DNA from: CAZFLY01 sp964519995
GTDB lineage: Bacteria; Planctomycetota; Phycisphaerae; Sedimentisphaerales; Anaerobacaceae
Assembly (NCBI GenBank): GCA_964519995.1
Contig: CAZFLY010000099.1
Location: 1-6,974 of the forward strand
Direction: 5' to 3'
Length of the DNA stretch: 6,974 nt
The notes under the pieces were generated by a model. It did not search any database and was not told the DNA's origin. It saw only the letters and a program-made list of their open reading frames with translations. The stretch's first letter is position 1; each line of letters opens with the position of its first letter. This document shows, piece by piece, positions 5,891-6,974 of the stretch. The translations under genes and the position numbers were made by a program.

Positions 5891-6913
5891 TCACAACTTC
5901 GGTTTTACTTCCCTCGACTCTGCTCGGGACAGGCTGATAAATGTTCTCACAACATTGTTGATTGTATCAAGTACAAGAATCCGACCAGATTTGTCCACCG
6001 CCACGTCGAAACCTCCGCTCTCACCTTCTGCTGGTGTCTCGCATATTATTGTCACACCATCCATGTTCAACTGTTCAGGTCCCGCCACGACACCGCAAAA
6101 ACTACCTTCAGCATCGTAAATTTTAACTCTCACCAGACCCTTCTCACACGTGACAAAGCTGCTGTCCGTTAGCATCGCGAAATTGACCGGATTGCAGCAT
6201 CCGCAAAAACCTTCTATGCCCGTAGAGAACTCGCCCCACCAGAACTCAAGGTCGCCGTCAAAAGTATATGCTTCGATACGATGTCTACCAGGATCGGTGA
6301 CGCGCAATAATCCATCGGGACCAACGGCGAGATCAAAATAGGGGCTCGGTATCACAAAACCCGGTATGTTACGGCTTTCATCCTTCTGGCCTATTCGCTT
6401 GATTAGATTACCGGCTGTATCGTAGCGAAGCACTATCCGATTACCGGCATCAGCCACAAAGACATTATTTTTAAGCACCGCTATACTGGTTAAGACCGCC
6501 TTATCACCAAGACTTTGCCAGCTTGATAAGCGTTTGTCATTCGCATCGAAAACCTCAACATGATCGTTCATCCCTACATATATTTTGCCATCATCTGCAA
6601 CAGCAAGGCATCTCGAAGCATTCTCAAGCCCAAGCTCATTGAGTAAGGTGCTATTCTCAGCAAAAACACGAATCGCTTTGTCGCCGGCTACGTAGATGGA
6701 ACCATCCGCGCCAACCGTGATTCCACGTGAATTAGTAAAGCCGGTGTCGATCGAAACGCCCACTTGCTCACAAACGATAAGGTTCGGGTCGATGTGGCTC
6801 AAATCTTCAATATCGTAGGCGAATTCACTACCAAGGCCACTGCCTTTTTTGCCGGTTGCATCAAATCTTGCCAACGCGAAAATTCCAACGACAATCGCAC
6901 CAACAATGAGCAA
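5891..6913 (-). CDS. membrane-anchored six-bladed NHL-type beta-propeller protein
   Basis: The product is 340 residues from the first usable start, TTG at 6913. Residues 1-16 are a hydrophobic anchor or uncleaved signal, so the propeller probably lies outside the cytoplasm. Six repeats of about 40 residues follow, each with an 'xAVxxDGxIYV' type strand pair: near 64-84, 102-123, 143-165, 193-218, 245-267 and 302-325. This fits one six-bladed NHL/SMP-30-like propeller. An unusual cysteine cluster, FCGCC (C237, C239, C240), sits between blades 4 and 5. No catalytic residues are recognised; NHL propellers usually bind partners, so a scaffold or sensor role is inferred. The start is uncertain: no good Shine-Dalgarno precedes TTG, and the frame stays open upstream to a TGA at 6959-6961, adding a basic stretch (RIFRYYSDR) before the hydrophobic segment. 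The C-terminal tail SLSRAESRE is encoded by a dispersed repeat. It is the first gene of the row, and the next start follows 14 bases after its stop. Confidence 0.8.
   Translation of the reverse strand: MLIVGAIVVGIFALARFDATGKKGSGLGSEFAYDIEDLSHIDPNLIVCEQVGVSIDTGFTNSRGITVGADGSIYVAGDKAIRVFAENSTLLNELGLENASRCLAVADDGKIYVGMNDHVEVFDANDKRLSSWQSLGDKAVLTSIAVLKNNVFVADAGNRIVLRYDTAGNLIKRIGQKDESRNIPGFVIPSPYFDLAVGPDGLLRVTDPGRHRIEAYTFDGDLEFWWGEFSTGIEGFCGCCNPVNFAMLTDSSFVTCEKGLVRVKIYDAEGSFCGVVAGPEQLNMDGVTIICETPAEGESGGFDVAVDKSGRILVLDTINNVVRTFISLSRAESREVKPKL
5910..5935 (-). repeat. copy B of a ~26-bp dispersed repeat, inside the 3' end of the NHL gene
   Basis: The plus strand reads TCCCTCGACTCTGCTCGGGA followed by CAGGCT. 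It matches copy A (5086-5112) in most positions and in the same orientation, with a one-base length difference. On the minus strand it is read as L-S-R-A-E-S-R at the C-terminus of the NHL protein. Repeats of this kind are, to my knowledge, common in gene ends and intergenic regions of planctomycetes and other environmental bacteria. The pairing of the two copies is directly visible; calling it a genome-wide family is an inference. Confidence 0.65.
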
Positions 6914-6974
6914 ACCAATTAAGAGCCTATCCGAATAATACCTGAATATCCGATATATTCAAAGGCGACGGTGC

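Noticed and set aside
6914..6974. Promoter for the NHL gene
   Set aside because: The 61 bases before the TTG are AT-rich, but no convincing -35/-10 pair could be placed, and the true start may lie within this stretch.

Overview
The window holds six protein-coding genes. All are on the minus strand and read from high to low coordinates, tightly spaced or overlapping, so they look like one operon. No RNA gene, CRISPR array or transposase gene was seen. The best guess for the host is an anaerobic or microaerophilic planctomycete (Phycisphaerae-like) or a related deep-branching bacterium. This rests mainly on the PQQ-like protein, whose 'NWPRFRGPGGLGVS' entry motif is typical of the large planctomycetal family of such proteins, and on the abundance of Tat-exported Fe-S proteins. 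It is an inference, not a database result.

Layout in transcription order: (1) 5891-6913, a membrane-anchored six-bladed NHL-type beta-propeller. (2) 5646-5876, a 76-residue protein with a Tat-like N-terminus and four cysteines. (3) 5069-5659, a Tat-exported ferredoxin with four [4Fe-4S] motifs. (4) 3747-5066, a polytopic NapH/NosR-like membrane polyferredoxin. (5) 3544-3746, a 203-bp gap filled almost completely by a large palindromic repeat element. (6) 1765-3543, a PQQ-like beta-propeller with three membrane segments. (7) 24-1781, a NuoE + thioredoxin-like [2Fe-2S] + NuoF fusion, equivalent to HydC-HydB of bifurcating hydrogenases. It breaks off by an apparent frameshift at the start of its SLBB domain, close to the window edge.

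Taken together, the set looks like a redox chain with a cytoplasmic NADH/FMN module at one end, a membrane Fe-S protein in the middle and an exported multi-cluster ferredoxin at the other, accompanied by two beta-propellers. No CxxCH haem motif was seen in any product, so the chain would rely on Fe-S clusters and flavin. The gene combination is visible in the sequence; the direction of electron flow, the partners and the substrate are inferred. The hydrogenase-type or other catalytic subunit that would settle the matter is probably beyond position 1.

Repeats also shape gene ends here. Two degenerate copies of a ~26-bp repeat encode the C-terminal tails of the NHL protein and the ferredoxin, and one arm of the large palindrome supplies the last codons and the stop of the polyferredoxin gene. 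A perfect 13-bp inverted repeat also lies inside the PQQ-like gene.
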